Positions 7,374-14,174 of a stretch of DNA of 31,891 bases are shown here, one piece after another. The notes under the pieces are model-generated. The model saw nothing but the letters and a program-made list of their open reading frames with translations, was not told where the DNA came from and made no database searches. The number at the start of each line of letters is the position of its first letter. Position 1 is the stretch's first letter. The stretch is from a virus. The translations under genes were made by a program, and so were the position numbers. The stretch is taken from IMG/VR virus record IMGVR_UViG_3300045974_000990, positions 1-31,891 of that record, one strand, 5' to 3'.

Positions 7374-7737
7374 CCCTGTACACCCCGACCAGCCCTACAC
7401 ACCAAGCACCGACTGGATTCGGATTCTCGTCGGCAACGCTGCGACACACGCGAAGGACATTCCGCTGGGGATGACTCCCGAGCAGCACCGAGCGCACTGG
7501 TACGAGAACTTCGACCGGTGGCTGGCCGACCATGACGCGTCTGTTCGTCGTGACGCGCAAGCCGACGCCTTGAAAGGCGAACTCACCGAATTCCGCAAGC
7601 GAGTGCAGCAAGCATTCGAGTGGCCCAACCCGGAACTGGCAATGCAGGTGCTCGCCAAGATCGAGTTCCTGATGATCTCCGAGCGCTTCCCCATCGCTGC
7701 TGCTATCCGCCGCAACGAGAACGGAGAGCAGGGATGA
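7366..7737 (+). CDS. Hypothetical helical protein
   Basis: A 123-residue protein starting MTDPVHPDQPYTPSTDW. The ATG at 7366 gives a short overlap with the upstream gene, whereas the upstream in-frame ATG at 7288 would intrude about 80 nt. Residues about 40-110 are predicted helical (YENFDRWLADHDASVRRDAQ...). It resembles small phage proteins of unknown function located among early genes. Confidence 0.68.
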   Translation: MTDPVHPDQPYTPSTDWIRILVGNAATHAKDIPLGMTPEQHRAHWYENFDRWLADHDASVRRDAQADALKGELTEFRKRVQQAFEWPNPELAMQVLAKIEFLMISERFPIAAAIRRNENGEQG

Positions 7738-7901
7738 GCGTCCAACGTCGCATGACCCTTCAACGACTGAGACTGCTGCTGCGGCCACGTGGCATTGCGG
7801 CGTTCGTCGGATGCGCGAGAGCACAGCACTACTACCTCCACCAGTCATGGCCCCTCGCTATTCGCGTGGCATGGCTCTACGGCACGGTAGGTAAGCGCTG
7901 A
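7734..7901 (+). CDS. 55-residue basic hypothetical protein
   Basis: A very basic N-terminus (MSVQRRMTLQRLRLLLRPRG) followed by an aromatic, moderately hydrophobic helix (YYLHQSWPLAIRVAWLYG). Possibly a membrane-associated or nucleic-acid-binding peptide. ATGA overlap upstream and TGATG downstream support it. Confidence 0.55.
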   Translation: MSVQRRMTLQRLRLLLRPRGIAAFVGCARAQHYYLHQSWPLAIRVAWLYGTVGKR

Positions 7902-7984
7902 TGCCTGATCGTTTCGAGGAAGCCCTCACCCGAATGGCCGGATGGATTAGCGCCGGGAAGAACGAAGACGAGGACGAGCGATGA
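7901..7984 (+). CDS. 27-residue peptide
   Basis: Encodes MPDRFEEALTRMAGWISAGK plus an acidic tail (NEDEDER). Overlaps both neighbours (TGATG and ATGA). Weak on its own; the tight packing is the main support. Confidence 0.42.
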   Translation: MPDRFEEALTRMAGWISAGKNEDEDER

Positions 7985-8064
7985 GACGTTGCCTGTTCTG
8001 CGGACGGCGACTCACCTGGATCACCCATTTCCCCCACTACCTCATCCGACACCGGAACTTCTAA
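7981..8064 (+). CDS. 27-residue CxxC peptide
   Basis: Encodes MRRCLFCGRRLTWITHFPHY plus LIRHRNF. The CLFC knuckle and several His residues could bind one metal ion. ATGA overlap with the previous frame. It may be a minimal zinc peptide; confidence rests on the operon arrangement. Confidence 0.42.
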   Translation: MRRCLFCGRRLTWITHFPHYLIRHRNF

Positions 8065-8074
8065 GGACACCGTG

Positions 8075-8230
8075 ATGCAACCCGAGGAACCCTGCGAACC
8101 ATTCACCACCGACCTGACCACCATCGAGGAAGACGGCACCATGACCGACCACCAAACCGTGCTCATGTGCCGGTGCATGGCTGCTGGACACGAGTTGCCC
8201 TATCCGCACGAAGGGATGAGCGCCGCATGA
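8075..8230 (+). CDS. 51-residue hypothetical protein
   Basis: Starts MQPEEPCEPFTTDLTT; an in-frame GTG lies directly before the ATG. An AAGGACAC sequence upstream (8063-8070) can serve as ribosome binding site. The C-terminal half has MCRCMAAGHELPYPHEG, a CxC...H pattern. ATGA overlap with the next gene. Confidence 0.5.
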   Translation: MQPEEPCEPFTTDLTTIEEDGTMTDHQTVLMCRCMAAGHELPYPHEGMSAA

Positions 8231-8481
8231 CCGGATACCGACCCATCTCGATACGCGCACAAGCAGGGACATGGGCAGACGAACCCACCCGCACCCGATG
8301 TTGCGCACGATGCAAAACGCCATACCAGTGCGGCAACGACGAATGCAAATGCCACACACCACCCACACCAGCCCCGCTAAGCGCTCAGGAACAACTCGGA
8401 ACACTAGGAGACCTACTCAACGGCCTAGAACCCCACAGAGGCGCACAGCAACGCAACAGCCACCCGAAAGGCACCGAATGA
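8227..8481 (+). CDS. Cys-rich small protein
   Basis: An 84-residue protein containing CCARCKTPYQCGNDECKCH, six Cys within 18 residues, consistent with a small zinc finger. The remainder is polar and helical. Both ends overlap neighbours by ATGA. Family not recognised with certainty; similar Cys-rich modules occur in actinophage early regions. Confidence 0.65.
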   Translation: MTGYRPISIRAQAGTWADEPTRTRCCARCKTPYQCGNDECKCHTPPTPAPLSAQEQLGTLGDLLNGLEPHRGAQQRNSHPKGTE

Positions 8482-9260
8482 ACGACAACGAACAGATCAC
8501 CAAACCCTGCGTCAACGAATGCATCCGCAAAGGCACCGAGGCGCTCGACCAACCCCAGCTCATGGGCGCCACCCACGGACACTTCTGCGACCGCGAATAC
8601 TTCGCCATCAAGCTCGCCCTCGAGCAGGCAGCGGAGCTCGTGGAACACGTCGTGTCGCTCATCACCTCAACCGGCGGTGGGGGTGACAACGTGCAGGCCA
8701 CAAAGGAAGCACCACTTCCATTCAACGTGCAAGCCTTCAACGACGCGAACGAGACCTACAGCCGCCTCGTGTACTGGGCACGCCACTGGGCTCACGTGCT
8801 GCGCCGGCAGCCCCCCGGAGCCGCGGTGCGCGCCTGGTCGAACAGTGCCGGAGTCGTCGTCGGACTTGCCGCGGACACCGCGCCCGCCCGCGCGCGCTAC
8901 GACGTGTCAACCATGGCGATCTGGCTCAACGCCCATCTGGAAGACATCCTCTGGCAGACGCCCACCGACGATGTGATGTTCTTCCACGACGAGATGCGCG
9001 ACATCTTCCGTGTCGCAGCCCGGTGGCCGTTCGAGATGAAGGCCCGCATCGCGAAGATCCCCTGCCCCCACGACGGATCGAAGATCACCGTCTACCCACC
9101 CGCCGACCTCGGAGAAATGATGCGCATAGTCTGCGAACAAGGCGACGTGTACGACGAAGACCGGTTCGAGTTCTACGTCCGCGAGTTCAACGAACAGCAG
9201 AAAGCAACCGACAAAGCCGACAAGGTGAAAGCGCGACTCGCGAAGAAGTACGCTGCCTAA
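8478..9260 (+). CDS. Conserved-looking actinophage protein of unknown function
   Basis: A 260-residue protein. The N-terminus has CVNECIRKGTEALDQPQLM and HGHFCDREYF, a possible Cys/His metal site. A long central helical region follows (residues ~90-190, with RLVYWARHWAHVLRRQPPG and FFHDEMRDIFRVAARWP). A late segment, ARIAKIPCPHDGSKITVYPP, looks like a second half-site, followed by a basic helical tail ending in KKYAA. Layout and position (last gene of the early operon, just before a promoter/terminator module) match actinophage genes usually left as hypothetical. Not an enzyme I can recognise. Confidence 0.75.
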   Translation: MNDNEQITKPCVNECIRKGTEALDQPQLMGATHGHFCDREYFAIKLALEQAAELVEHVVSLITSTGGGGDNVQATKEAPLPFNVQAFNDANETYSRLVYWARHWAHVLRRQPPGAAVRAWSNSAGVVVGLAADTAPARARYDVSTMAIWLNAHLEDILWQTPTDDVMFFHDEMRDIFRVAARWPFEMKARIAKIPCPHDGSKITVYPPADLGEMMRIVCEQGDVYDEDRFEFYVREFNEQQKATDKADKVKARLAKKYAA

Positions 9261-9284
9261 ATCGCTGCGACTCGCCGTAGGTGC

Positions 9285-9316
9285 TTGACAACTTCGAAAA
9301 CCCGGATGTGTATAAT
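9285..9316 (+). promoter_or_regulatory. Sigma-70-type promoter candidate
   Basis: TTGACA at 9285-9290 and TATAAT at 9311-9316 are both perfect consensus hexamers, but the spacer is 20 nt. Reading the -10 two bases earlier as TGTATA (9309-9314) gives 18 nt. It lies immediately after the last early gene. No other place in the window shows such a match. Confidence 0.7.
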
Positions 9317-9321
9317 TGCGG

Positions 9322-9397
9322 TGTTACCGTGTGCCCCACAAGGGCAGGCGAACAACCTCGTCAGAGAAGGGCATCGGCTTCGGTCGGTGCCCTTTTT
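9322..9397 (+). ncRNA. Putative small structured RNA
   Basis: From the predicted start site to the terminator there are only about 75 nt and no convincing ORF. The segment holds a 5-bp hairpin TGCCC-cacaa-GGGCA (9332-9346) followed by the terminator hairpin. The sequences TGCCC and GGGCA of the first hairpin are repeated in the terminator stem, so alternative pairings (antiterminator-like) are possible. It could be a free small RNA or a leader/attenuator for the genes downstream. Confidence 0.55.
9367..9397 (+). terminator. Intrinsic terminator with UUCG tetraloop
   Basis: AAGGGCATCGGC pairs with GTCGGTGCCCTT (two G-U pairs) around a C(UUCG)G tetraloop, giving a 12-bp stem directly followed by five T (9393-9397). 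This is the clearest terminator in the window. Confidence 0.9.
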
Positions 9398-9463
9398 GCG
9401 TTCCCCCAACACTTCCGACCACGCGGGCAACCCAATCGCGGCCTAGAGCCAGCACATCCGCTG

Positions 9464-9601
9464 ATGAGTTCGGAACACCCCGTCCTCCAGGACAACACCA
9501 GCAACGCGAGCTGGGATCGTGAGCGCAAGCAGCGATCGCAATACCGGAGCGAAGAAGCCCTCACATGGGTGGCCGCACGCAATGCTGAGCGGAACAACTG
9601 A
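9464..9601 (+). CDS. 45-residue hypothetical protein
   Basis: Encodes MSSEHPVLQDNTSNASWDRE followed by a basic helix and ALTWVAARNAERNN. Composition (Arg/Glu-rich helix) fits a real small phage protein. There is no good ribosome binding site, and the frame stays open upstream through the terminator, which is not meaningful. Moderate support only. Confidence 0.42.
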   Translation: MSSEHPVLQDNTSNASWDRERKQRSQYRSEEALTWVAARNAERNN

Positions 9602-9622
9602 ATAGTCATCGTCTCGATGGCA

Positions 9623-9654
9623 GGCCGGTCGCTTACCGCCATTTGCGACCGGCC
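9623..9654 (+). promoter_or_regulatory. Perfect 10-bp hairpin without T-run
   Basis: GGCCGGTCGC (9623-9632) pairs perfectly with GCGACCGGCC (9645-9654) around a 12-nt loop. No T-tract follows, so a classical terminator is unlikely. It sits in the leader of the gene starting at 9686 and could affect mRNA processing or stability, or be a protein-binding site. Confidence 0.5.
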
Positions 9655-9685
9655 ACACACCACCCCGCGATTCAAAGGATGCCTG

Positions 9686-9943
9686 ATGGCTGACAGCGAC
9701 GAACTCGGCTCCGGCTATATCGAACGCCGCCCGAACACGAACCTCATCCACTTCGGATCGCCAGTCGGCAGCCAGTACACGCGCCCGCAGTCACCCCTGA
9801 TCATCACCTCCCAGATGCCCGAGGACAACGACACCGACTCCCCCGCATTCAACCTCGGGGTCCGAATCCTCGACCGCCTCGACCGCCTCGGGCCCGACAC
9901 GCACGCCGAACTGATGGCACGCATCGACAACGGGAACTCATGA
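9686..9943 (+). CDS. Hypothetical protein upstream of HNH gene
   Basis: An 85-residue protein (MADSDELGSGYIERRPNTNL...). The ATG at 9686 is preceded by AAAGGA at a good distance; the in-frame ATG at 9617 has none and would run through the hairpin. The C-terminal helix contains the repeated RLDRLGPDTHAEL pattern. Function unknown. Confidence 0.68.
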   Translation: MADSDELGSGYIERRPNTNLIHFGSPVGSQYTRPQSPLIITSQMPEDNDTDSPAFNLGVRILDRLDRLGPDTHAELMARIDNGNS

Positions 9944-10023
9944 CCGACGCTTGGCGCTGCCCCATCTGCAACCAACACTGGCCAGTACCCAGCATGGCCA
10001 AGGACTGTCAGCACAAGGGATAG
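9940..10023 (+). CDS. 27-residue CPIC peptide
   Basis: Encodes MTDAWRCPICNQHWPVPSMA plus KDCQHKG. CxxC...CxH gives a complete four-ligand zinc-finger pattern in a very short peptide. ATGA overlap with the previous gene; the HNH gene starts 3 nt after its TAG. Similar zinc peptides precede HNH genes in other actinophages from memory. Confidence 0.55.
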   Translation: MTDAWRCPICNQHWPVPSMAKDCQHKG

Positions 10024-10026
10024 AAC

Positions 10027-10374
10027 ATGCGGGTTTGCACAGTGGCCGGATGCCCAACCATCTACCCAACCAGTGAAGGCAGCAAGTGTGCCGCACACCG
10101 AACCACCGCACGCCGGGCACGCACCGACAACCGTGTGTACTCAACAGCAGCACACCGAAGATTCCGCACAGCAGTACTCAACCATGACCCCATCTGCGTC
10201 ATATGCCACATCGCACAGAGCACAGTAGCTGACCACTACCCACAGGCACGCAGAGAGCTAGTCGACGCAGGGCTCAACCCCAACGACCCGCAGTACGGAC
10301 GCGGACTGTGCGCGACCGACCATAACAAGCACACTGCAGCCACCAGCCCAGGCGGATGGAACGACCGCACCTAG
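10027..10374 (+). CDS. HNH endonuclease
   Basis: A 115-residue protein with an N-terminal CTVAGC...CAAH zinc site and a C-terminal HNH core: CVIC (57-60), VADHYP with the DH pair at 69-70, a conserved Asn region, then LCATDHNKHT (C95, H99, H102). HNH proteins encoded beside terminase genes are needed for cos cleavage in HK97-like phages. The position here, directly before the packaging-site candidate and terS, matches that role. It could also act as a free-standing homing-type nuclease, but the position makes that less likely. Confidence 0.9.
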   Translation: MRVCTVAGCPTIYPTSEGSKCAAHRTTARRARTDNRVYSTAAHRRFRTAVLNHDPICVICHIAQSTVADHYPQARRELVDAGLNPNDPQYGRGLCATDHNKHTAATSPGGWNDRT

Positions 10375-10549
10375 CCCCCTCGAGCCAAGGCAAAGAGGGT
10401 GGGGGGAGACCCCCGATCGCTTATACCATAAAAGTCGCCGGTTAGGGCGCTTCGATGTCTGTCAGGTCAAAAACTTTCCGATTCGCCCTGTTTGAACCCC
10501 TCCATGCCTCGCAATGAGGCCGGCGCAATGCCGAGGAAATGAGATCCCG
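10375..10549 (+). other. Non-coding gap, candidate cos/packaging site
   Basis: The 175-nt gap between HNH endonuclease and small terminase has no credible ORF. It contains GGGGG-GAGA-CCCCC (10401-10414, a GAGA-loop hairpin) preceded by more G-rich sequence. An AT-rich stretch follows (TTATACCATAAAA, 10421-10433), then GTCAGGTCAAAAACTTTCC. A G-rich block next to AT-rich DNA between HNH and terS is the usual setting of cos sites in Gram-positive siphophages. Cut positions cannot be read from sequence. A late promoter may also lie here, but I see no convincing -35/-10 pair. Confidence 0.5.
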
Positions 10550-11014
10550 ATGCCTTCTGGTGGTCATGGTAATTCCGGTCCTGCTCCGGATCCGAATGCT
10601 CTGCGTCGTGGTCGTTCTGATGACCGTGGGTGGACGAATCTTCCGGCTGCTGGCTTCACTGGTGTTGTTCCTGAGTTCCCGTTGCCTGGCGCGTTGAGCG
10701 TTGAGGCAGAGTTGTGGGAGTCGCTGTGGAAGAAGCCTCAGGCGGCGATGTGGTCGAAGTTGGGTCTCGAGCTCGAGGTGGCTGCGTATGTTCGGGCGTT
10801 TCTTGAGTCGGTTGAGGTTCAGGCTTCTGCCGGTTTGAAGACGGCTGTTCTTCGGATGAGTGCTGAGATTGGGTTGTCTGTTCCTGGCATGGCGTCTCTT
10901 CGGTGGAAGTTCTCCGAGGATGAGGTTTCCGCTCGTCGGAATGCTGTGGCCCCGGTGAAGGCAGCGCGACCTTCTGCGAAGGATCGTCTGGCGGCTCTCG
11001 CTAATGGCGCTTGA
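10550..11014 (+). CDS. terS: Terminase small subunit
   Basis: A 154-residue protein beginning MPSGGHGNSGPAPDPNALRR, the hallmark N-terminus of actinophage small terminases, followed by SDDRGWTNLPAAG and a helical DNA-binding/oligomerisation core (PQAAMWSKLGLELEVAAYVR). The ATG at 10550 is chosen over 10514 because the conserved N-terminus begins there and GAGGAAATGAGA lies just upstream. It recognises the packaging site and hands DNA to the large subunit. Overlaps terL by 11 nt. Confidence 0.92.
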   Translation: MPSGGHGNSGPAPDPNALRRGRSDDRGWTNLPAAGFTGVVPEFPLPGALSVEAELWESLWKKPQAAMWSKLGLELEVAAYVRAFLESVEVQASAGLKTAVLRMSAEIGLSVPGMASLRWKFSEDEVSARRNAVAPVKAARPSAKDRLAALANGA

Positions 11015-12695
11015 CCGTACTCTCGCGGTTGTCCCGGAGTGGATTGAGGCGCATTGCGTCGTCCCTGATCGGTCCCACCGTGGCTTGCCGTTTCTGCTCG
11101 CTGATGAGCAGCTGTCTTTCGTCGCCGGCCATTACATGGTTCGGTCGACGGCAACTTTCGACCCTGCTGCGGAGTTGGATCCTGAGTTGCCTCAGAACCC
11201 GAAGGCTGATGCGTTTGTTCATCGCCGTTCCCAGTTGGTGCGAGCTCAGAAGTGGGGCAAGTCTCCGCTGATTAGTGCGTTCGTGTGTGCTGAGTCGGTC
11301 GGGCCGGTGTTGTTCGCTGGTTGGGCTGAGGGTTGGGAAGTTTACGACTGCCAGGACTTCGCGTGCGGGTGTGGTTGGTCGTATTCGTATGACGAGGGTG
11401 AGCCGATGGGTCGCCCGTGGTCGACGCCTCTCATTCAGATCACCGCGACCTCGGAAGATCAGACCGGCAACACGTACGACGTGTTGCGGCCGATGATCGA
11501 GCTCGGTCCGTTGGCTGACCTGATCCCGAAGACGGGTGAGGAGTTCATTCGCCTCCCGGGTGATGGTCGTATCGATGTTGTGACCTCGAAGGGCAACACT
11601 CGGCTTGGTCAGCGGGTCACGTTCGTGGTGCAGGACGAGACGGGTATCTGGACGAAGACTAACGGCGGTCACAACCTCGCGAAGAAGCAACGTCAGGGCC
11701 TCGCCGGCATGGGTGGTCGTGCCATCGAGACGACGAACGCGTGGGATCCGGCTGCAGATTCGGTGGCGCAGCGTACCTATGAGTCGCTGGCCAAGGATGT
11801 GTTTCGAGACTTCCGGCATCCCCCGGCAAATCTGAGTTTCAAGAACAAGGCTGAGCGGAAGAAGATCTTCCAGTTCAACTACGCGGGTGCCCCGTGGGTG
11901 TCGGTTGACACGATCGAGGGTGAAGCTGCGGAGATGATGGAGAAGGATCCGGCTGATGCTGAGCGGTTCTTCGGCAATCGTCTGGTCGCCGGTTCCGGTA
12001 AGTGGATTCTGGACGAGGAATGGAACGCTAAGAAACGTCTCGAACCGTTCATTGTCGCACCGCGGACTGCTGTGGCTCTCGGCATGGACTTGTCGAACAA
12101 TAACGACTGGACGGGCATTCGCCTTGAGACGGCGGATCTGTACCAGTTCACGCCGACGTACAACGTGGGCGGTGAGAAGCGGGTGACGGTGTGGGATCCG
12201 GCGAACTTCGGCGGTTTCATCCCTCGTAGTGAGGTTCGTGCTGCGGTCGACTACTTGGCGACTCAGTTCCGCATCGTCAGGGCGTATATAGACCCTGCTG
12301 GCTCGGCTATGGGCGCCGTTGACGAGTCAGCGATCGATGACGACTCGTGGCGTACTGAGCTCGCTGATTGGGCTGCGAAGTATGGCCCGAAGGTCTTCAT
12401 CCCGTGGTCGTGTGCGCGGCTGTCTCCTATGCATGCGTCGCTCGAGCAGTTCCGGTCGGCAATCCGCAACCCGGACAGCCGTTTCACTCACGACGGCGAC
12501 ACGATCACCCGCCAGCACATCACCAATGCGGTGATGATCGCGAAAACGGGTGGGCGTTATGTCCTCGGGAAGCCGCACGGTGCGGATCATCAAAAGATCG
12601 ACCAGGCGATGTCTTCAGACCTCGCGCACGAAGCAACTATGGACGCCACCAAAGAGGGCGATTTCAAGAGCGAAACATCGTATGTCTACTACTAA
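11004..12695 (+). CDS. terL: Terminase large subunit
   Basis: A 563-residue packaging motor ATPase/nuclease. The Walker A variant is RAQKWGKSP (residues 80-88), Walker B is VTFVVQDETG with the catalytic pair near residues 211-212, and the RNase-H-like nuclease domain opens with ALGMDLSNNNDWT (D362). A Cys-containing insert (FACGCGWSYSYDEG, about 119-132) is seen in this subgroup. TerL drives ATP-dependent DNA translocation into proheads and cuts the concatemer. It overlaps terS, and the portal follows 12 nt later. Length is normal for the family. Confidence 0.96.
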   Translation: MALDRTLAVVPEWIEAHCVVPDRSHRGLPFLLADEQLSFVAGHYMVRSTATFDPAAELDPELPQNPKADAFVHRRSQLVRAQKWGKSPLISAFVCAESVGPVLFAGWAEGWEVYDCQDFACGCGWSYSYDEGEPMGRPWSTPLIQITATSEDQTGNTYDVLRPMIELGPLADLIPKTGEEFIRLPGDGRIDVVTSKGNTRLGQRVTFVVQDETGIWTKTNGGHNLAKKQRQGLAGMGGRAIETTNAWDPAADSVAQRTYESLAKDVFRDFRHPPANLSFKNKAERKKIFQFNYAGAPWVSVDTIEGEAAEMMEKDPADAERFFGNRLVAGSGKWILDEEWNAKKRLEPFIVAPRTAVALGMDLSNNNDWTGIRLETADLYQFTPTYNVGGEKRVTVWDPANFGGFIPRSEVRAAVDYLATQFRIVRAYIDPAGSAMGAVDESAIDDDSWRTELADWAAKYGPKVFIPWSCARLSPMHASLEQFRSAIRNPDSRFTHDGDTITRQHITNAVMIAKTGGRYVLGKPHGADHQKIDQAMSSDLAHEATMDATKEGDFKSETSYVYY

Positions 12696-12707
12696 GGAGG
12701 TTCCCCT

Positions 12708-14174
12708 GTGGATGCTGCTCAGGCGACCCTCCTCACGAACCGGATTTACATCCGACTGAACGCACGACGCCCGGAGATCGAGAAGCTCGAGGATTACCGC
12801 GCCGGCAAGCAGCCCCTTTCGTTCGCTACTGCGGAGTGGAAGAAGGCGAACTCGGAGCGGTACACGGGGTTCTCTGACAACTGGACTGCCCCTGTGGTCG
12901 ACGCTGAGGCCGAGCGTATCCGCTACACGGGGATGAAGTTCGCGGATGCCCCTGATGCCGCGAAGGTGTTGCGTGAGCAGTGGTTGCTGAACGAGATGGA
13001 CATGCAGTCCTCTCAGGGTTTTGTGACCTCGCTCACCACTTCGCGTTCGTTCGTCATTGTGTGGGGCGATACGAAGACGGATGAGCCGTTGGTGACGTGG
13101 GAGCACCCGTCGTCGGTGGAGATCGAGTACGACTGGGAGAACCCTCGTATTCGGAAGGCTGCGTTGAAGACGTGGGTGGATGAGAAGGACGAGTACGCGA
13201 CTCTTTACACCCAGCGTGAGGTGTTCAAGTTCCAGCGTCCCCGTGTGCAGCCGAAGGAAGACCGGGAGTCGCAGTCTGAGCAGGCGAAGCTTGCGTATGA
13301 GGCCACTGGTGGCTGGCTGCCTCGTGAGGTCGCTGGTGAGCCGTGGCCGATCGGTAACCCGATGGGCGAAGTTCCTGTGGTTGAGGTTCCGAACCGCCCC
13401 ACGTTGGCTGGCGATCCGATCTCTGAGATTTCGGGTGTCATCCCGATGCAGGATGCGATCAACCTCCTGTGGGCGTACCTATTCCTCGCCGCCGACTACG
13501 CGTCGATGGATGCTCGAGTTGTGACCGGTTCCGGCCCGCCGATGATTCCGATTATCGACCAGGACCCGGCTTCTGCGACGTTCGGTCAGAAGGTTGGCGA
13601 GAAGCCTGTCGAGATGAAGGAGTTGCGCGAGAAGCGTCTCCTGTATCTGACGAACCCTGACGCGAGGATCGATTCGTGGAAGGCTGCGCAGCTCGACATC
13701 TTCACGGCCACGATCGACATCGCAGTGGGTCATATCGCTTCCCAGACGCGTACCCCGCCGACGTACCTCGTTTCCAAGACGGGCATGTCGAATGTGAACG
13801 GCGAAGGTCTGAAGGCGTCCGAGATTGGTCTGAACAAGAAGGTTCAGGAGTTCCAATTGTTCGCCTCCCCTGCGCTGCGTGAGGTCAACCGACTGATCGC
13901 GTTGGCGAAGGGTGACGACAAGCTCGCGTCTCTCGTTCGACTTGGGACAGTCCAGTGGATGAACCCTGAGATCCGGTCTGAGGCGCAGATGGCTGACGCA
14001 CTGCTGAAGAAGAAGCAGACCGGCTATCCGTTCGAGTACCTGCTCGAGCTTGACGGCATCGACGCGTACGACATCGAGCGGATCCTTGCGATGAAGGAAC
14101 AAGAAGCGAACGATCCGCAAATTTCGGCCGCAAACCGAACTTTGACGGGTATCGCTAATGGTCCAATCGTCTGA
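12708..14174 (+). CDS. Portal protein (SPP1 gp6-like)
   Basis: A 488-residue protein from a GTG with a strong AAGGAGG (12694-12700) 7 nt upstream. Landmarks: an N-terminal helical region with YRAGKQPL and GFSDNWTAPVVDAEAERI, central PVVEVPNRPTL and SEISGVIPMQDAINLLWAYL, and the C-terminal stem region with TRTPPTYLV...NGEGLKASEIGLNKK. These are typical of the Phage_prot_Gp6 portal family. It forms the dodecameric DNA entry ring at one capsid vertex. The end overlaps the MuF-like gene by 17 nt. Confidence 0.93.
   Translation: MDAAQATLLTNRIYIRLNARRPEIEKLEDYRAGKQPLSFATAEWKKANSERYTGFSDNWTAPVVDAEAERIRYTGMKFADAPDAAKVLREQWLLNEMDMQSSQGFVTSLTTSRSFVIVWGDTKTDEPLVTWEHPSSVEIEYDWENPRIRKAALKTWVDEKDEYATLYTQREVFKFQRPRVQPKEDRESQSEQAKLAYEATGGWLPREVAGEPWPIGNPMGEVPVVEVPNRPTLAGDPISEISGVIPMQDAINLLWAYLFLAADYASMDARVVTGSGPPMIPIIDQDPASATFGQKVGEKPVEMKELREKRLLYLTNPDARIDSWKAAQLDIFTATIDIAVGHIASQTRTPPTYLVSKTGMSNVNGEGLKASEIGLNKKVQEFQLFASPALREVNRLIALAKGDDKLASLVRLGTVQWMNPEIRSEAQMADALLKKKQTGYPFEYLLELDGIDAYDIERILAMKEQEANDPQISAANRTLTGIANGPIV

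Noticed and set aside
9281-9601. 106-codon ORF starting at GTG 9281
   Set aside because: It begins inside the -35 region and runs through the terminator hairpin, so it cannot be the true extent. Only the last 45 codons (from 9464) are kept, with low confidence.
10421-10440. Possible promoter TTATACCATAAAA before the small terminase
   Set aside because: No matching -35 hexamer at a suitable distance; the AT-rich patch is explained equally well by a packaging site.
11001-11819. 272-codon minus-strand ORF opposite terL
   Set aside because: Low-information basic protein exactly antisense to conserved terminase motifs; no start signals.
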